A DNA stretch of 44,896 nucleotides from JARRJY01 sp037388705. GTDB taxonomy: Bacteria; Pseudomonadota; Gammaproteobacteria; UBA6429; Thiohalophilaceae. The position numbers were made by a program, and so were the translations under genes. Shown piece by piece: positions 43,028 through 44,896 of this stretch. The notes below the pieces were generated by a model. That model ran no database searches, was not told the origin of the DNA, and worked only from the letters and a program-made list of their open reading frames with translations. The DNA is taken from NCBI GenBank assembly GCA_037388705.1, contig JARRJY010000008.1:1-44896 (forward strand), written 5' to 3'. Every line of letters begins with the position of its first letter. The first letter of the stretch is position 1.

Positions 43028-43624
43028 ATGACAGCCTCACGTAACGAAACAAGACAACAAATACGCCAGAAGCGGCGTGCTTTGTCACTGGAACAACGAC
43101 AACAGGCGTCCAGTGCATTGATAACCCATATAGCTGCCTCAAGGTTGTATCAAAACAGCAAGCGCATCGCCTTTTATTTACCTAATGAGGGGGAAATGGA
43201 TATAACGCCATTAATCACCCTTGCCTGGGCACAGCGAAAACAATGTTATTTACCCGTCTTGGGGCTACGTAACAGCAGAAAGATGTGGTTCACGCCTTAT
43301 CAGCCTGAAACCTCACTGATCCCTAATCGTTTTGGTATTCCAGAACCACAACACCGCCATAGTGACCGATTATTTAAGGCACAAAACCTGGATCTCATAC
43401 TTATGCCCCTGGTTGCCTTTGATATGCACGGTAATCGGCTCGGTATGGGCGGTGGTTTTTATGATCGGACACTTCAATTCCTGTTACATCGTCATTCATG
43501 GAAAAAACCTCGATTAATAGGTACTGCATATGCCTTTCAGAAGGTCTCTGAAATGGAAAAAACAAGCCTGGGATGTTCCCTTAGGTGGTGTTGCAACAGA
43601 AAACGGCTTATATCTGTTTAAATA
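43028..43624 (+). CDS. fau: 5-formyltetrahydrofolate cyclo-ligase, with a probable frameshift
   Basis: This is the YgfA/Fau protein, of about 198 residues if repaired. The start RNETRQQIRQKRRALSLEQRQ and the substrate/ATP motif LGMGGGFYDRTLQFL (about 141-155) are intact. After EMEK the listed frame becomes unlike the family, whereas one base fewer in the six-A run at 43557-43562 restores QAWDVPLGGVATENG, the normal C-terminus, with a stop at 43622-43624. This is an extra A in a homopolymer, either a sequencing error or a real slip. The enzyme converts 5-formyl-THF to methenyl-THF. It lies after 6S RNA, as in E. coli. Confidence 0.9.
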
Positions 43625-43655
43625 AGCTCTAACGAGCGATTTTAAATGAAATGAT

Positions 43656-44036
43656 ATGAACTATTGGTTAGTAAAATCCGAACCAGACGCCATGATGCGG
43701 GATGAGATGAAAAAAGGTGATCAGGTCTTTTTTTATCACTCAAACTGTAAAGAACCCGGTATTGTTGGCATCGCAACAGTTGTTAAAGAGGGTTATCCCG
43801 ACTTTACGGCCTTTGATCCTAAAAATAAGTACTACGATCCCAAAAGCGATCCCCAAAATCCACGTTGGTACATGGTTGATATAAAGTTAAAACGTAAATT
43901 AAAACGCACCATTACGTTGCAAGAGTTAAATTCACACAAGCAACTGTCCGATATGGTGTTATTACGCAAGGGAAACCGCTTATCGGTAATGCCAGGTGAT
44001 AAAAAACACTGGGAATTCATTCTGAACCTGGAATAA
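43656..44036 (+). CDS. EVE domain protein, apparently internally shortened
   Basis: This 126-residue protein starts NYWLVKSEPDA, the normal beginning of EVE-domain proteins, but then goes directly to MMRDEMKKGDQVFFYHSN. In homologues about 25 residues, containing W-DGVRNYQAR, lie between. Their loss keeps the frame. The later part (GIVGIATVVKEGYPD, RWYMVDIKL and LLRKGNRLSVMPG) is normal. EVE domains recognise modified bases in nucleic acids. The missing segment contains residues of the binding pocket in related structures, so the remaining product may be non-functional. It follows the cyclo-ligase gene by 31 bp. Confidence 0.85.
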   Translation: MNYWLVKSEPDAMMRDEMKKGDQVFFYHSNCKEPGIVGIATVVKEGYPDFTAFDPKNKYYDPKSDPQNPRWYMVDIKLKRKLKRTITLQELNSHKQLSDMVLLRKGNRLSVMPGDKKHWEFILNLE

Positions 44037-44039
44037 ACC

Positions 44040-44734
44040 AGGTAAAACTTGCTTTACAAGCATCAAGTAAGTATTGATTCGTGCGATAAAACAGAAAATT
44101 TTCTAAATTTCTTTGTTCCAAAACGTCGTAAAACGATAAAAAAACAAAAAATCACGTACAGGCTCTATATAAAGCCTGAAATCCTGTTGCATCATGCAAT
44201 TTTTATAAGCAATTTTTATAAAAAAACAACATTAAACCGCTTTAGATAAGACAAATTGAAAAAATTTACAAAAAAATTCGTTTCAACAATGATTTTTAGA
44301 AGAATTCGCTTCATTCATTACTAATGAAACGTAAAAAATTTAAAGTTTTCACAAAATTTTTAATCTAAATGCCATCAAAAAGTGAAATTTTTCACATTTT
44401 TTATAAAAATTTTCTTACCAGGCTAAATTTAAACACCGTTTTTATAAAATTTTATGTTTAAAAGTCTCTTGATTCGTAAAATTTGTAGAGTAAAGACCAA
44501 AAATTTATAAAAATTTGGCCCGTTAAGAAAAAATAAACAAAAATTTATAATTTTTTAGCGTTATATCTTTAAAAATTACAAAAAATTTATAAAATTCTAA
44601 AAAAATTTTGTTAAATCAAACAAAATTCATTAAAAACAACGCGTAAAATTAAAAAATTAATTAAAAAACTAGCATTTTATAAACAGTTAGCTATACTCTG
44701 CTAAACTTCAGTGCTCAACGGAGGGTTGTAAACC
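44040..44734. other. very A+T-rich intergenic region with repeated TTTATAA motifs
   Basis: Nearly 700 bp without a convincing gene, increasingly A+T rich to the right and full of A and T runs. The motif TTTATAA occurs at 44202, 44215, 44400, 44441, 44504, 44544, 44586 and 44676 (eight copies on the plus strand). Several spacings (41, 63, 40, 42 bp) are close to multiples of a 10.5-bp helical turn. A short plus-strand frame here (44049-44249) looks non-coding. Confidence 0.75.
44692..44725 (+). promoter_or_regulatory. probable promoter -10 box and ribosome site of the H1-like gene
   Basis: TATACT at 44692-44697 is a good -10 hexamer about 40 bp before the start; no good -35 is seen at the normal distance, but the upstream A/T runs could act as UP elements. 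GGAGGG at 44720-44725 is a strong ribosome site nine bases before ATG 44735. Confidence 0.6.
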
Positions 44735-44896
44735 ATGGCCACTAAAAAGAAAACGAAGAAGAAGGCTGCTAAGAAAAAAACAGCCAAGAAAAAGACTAAG
44801 AAGAAAGTAGCTAAGAAAAAAGCTAAAAAGAAAGTAACTAAGAAAAAAACCAAGAAAAAGGCTAAGAAAAAAGCCAAGAAAAAGGCTAAAAAGAAA
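44735..44896 (+). CDS. histone H1-like lysine-rich repeat protein (partial)
   Basis: The frame opens ATG GCC ACT and continues for 54 codons to the window end without a stop. It is almost only Lys (mostly AAG/AAA) with Ala, Thr and Val, in repeats of the type KKKA/KKKT (for example TKKKAAKKKTAKKK). Such proteins are found in some gammaproteobacteria and resemble the C-terminal tail of eukaryotic H1; they bind DNA non-specifically and compact it. The total length is unknown because the gene is cut. The ribosome site is strong. The A+T-rich DNA upstream is a plausible place for autogenous binding, but that is speculation. Confidence 0.85.
   Translation, partial: MATKKKTKKKAAKKKTAKKKTKKKVAKKKAKKKVTKKKTKKKAKKKAKKKAKKK

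Noticed and set aside
44049..44249. 66-codon plus-strand frame in the A+T-rich region
   Set aside because: Low-complexity A/T-driven sequence, no ribosome site, no recognisable product.
1..44896. CRISPR arrays, tRNA or rRNA genes, insertion sequences, prophage
   Set aside because: No regularly spaced direct repeats, no cloverleaf-type sequences, no transposase or phage genes were seen.

Overview
The window looks like a chromosomal segment of a gammaproteobacterium with a moderate G+C content (mid-40s percent by eye). The evidence is gene order. It carries the lptD-surA-pdxA-rsmA-apaG-apaH block with folA close by, and the ygfB/pepP/ubiH/ubiI block opposite zapA, 6S RNA and the 5-formyl-THF cyclo-ligase gene. 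It also has a two-subunit glycine decarboxylase (gcvPA/gcvPB), a peroxiredoxin-glutaredoxin hybrid and a lysine-repeat histone H1-like gene. A sulfur-oxidiser-like relative is possible but is not shown by the sequence. A run of 41 Ns at 39883-39923 shows this is an assembled scaffold.

Layout. 1-3540: a small putative membrane ORF, an unknown 124-aa protein, then oxyR divergent from a DUF2061 gene and a peroxiredoxin-glutaredoxin gene, with a good OxyR operator between them, followed by a decayed glutathione reductase gene. 3539-7636 (minus): a broken aspartoacylase-like gene, a GCS2-family ligase, and murU/amgK of cell-wall recycling. 7767-15660 (plus): lptD, surA, pdxA, rsmA, a zincin-like unknown, apaG, a methyltransferase and apaH. 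15857-20631: a small unknown, then minus-strand folA, thyA, an exported unknown, lgt and rlmI. 20731-25273: a DUF255 remnant, a stand-alone oxygen-binding di-iron MBL protein, a PfkB kinase, a DUF5666 lipoprotein coupled to a DUF6502 protein, and dgkA.

25305-30800 (minus): a glycine riboswitch with its terminator heads a transcription unit lipA(broken)-gcvT(N-terminally short)-gcvH-gcvPA-gcvPB. LipA would supply the lipoyl group that GcvH carries, so the unit makes biochemical sense although lipA is interrupted here. 31026-36214: a Cys-rich small protein, a DUF2939 protein, a hairpin repeat cluster, and a Fur-box-controlled ferric-iron ABC system (binding protein and fused permease, no ATPase gene adjacent). 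36464-44036: a CPA1 antiporter, ubiI, ubiH (with the gap), pepP, ygfB, then divergent TIGR02449, zapA, 6S RNA, cyclo-ligase and EVE-domain genes. 44040-44896: a very A+T-rich stretch of about 700 bp with repeated TTTATAA motifs leads into the histone H1-like gene, which runs off the end.

The most noteworthy points are: (i) many small deletions and frameshifts in otherwise recognisable genes (gor, the aspartoacylase-like gene, DUF255, lipA/gcvT, cyclo-ligase, EVE), meaning either real gene decay or assembly/sequencing error; (ii) lipA placed first behind a glycine riboswitch; (iii) a short dispersed repeat whose hairpin stems covary between copies; (iv) the helically spaced TTTATAA motifs before the H1-like gene. 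I did not find CRISPR arrays, tRNA genes, rRNA genes, prophage or intact insertion sequences. No clearly new defence or metabolic system is evident.
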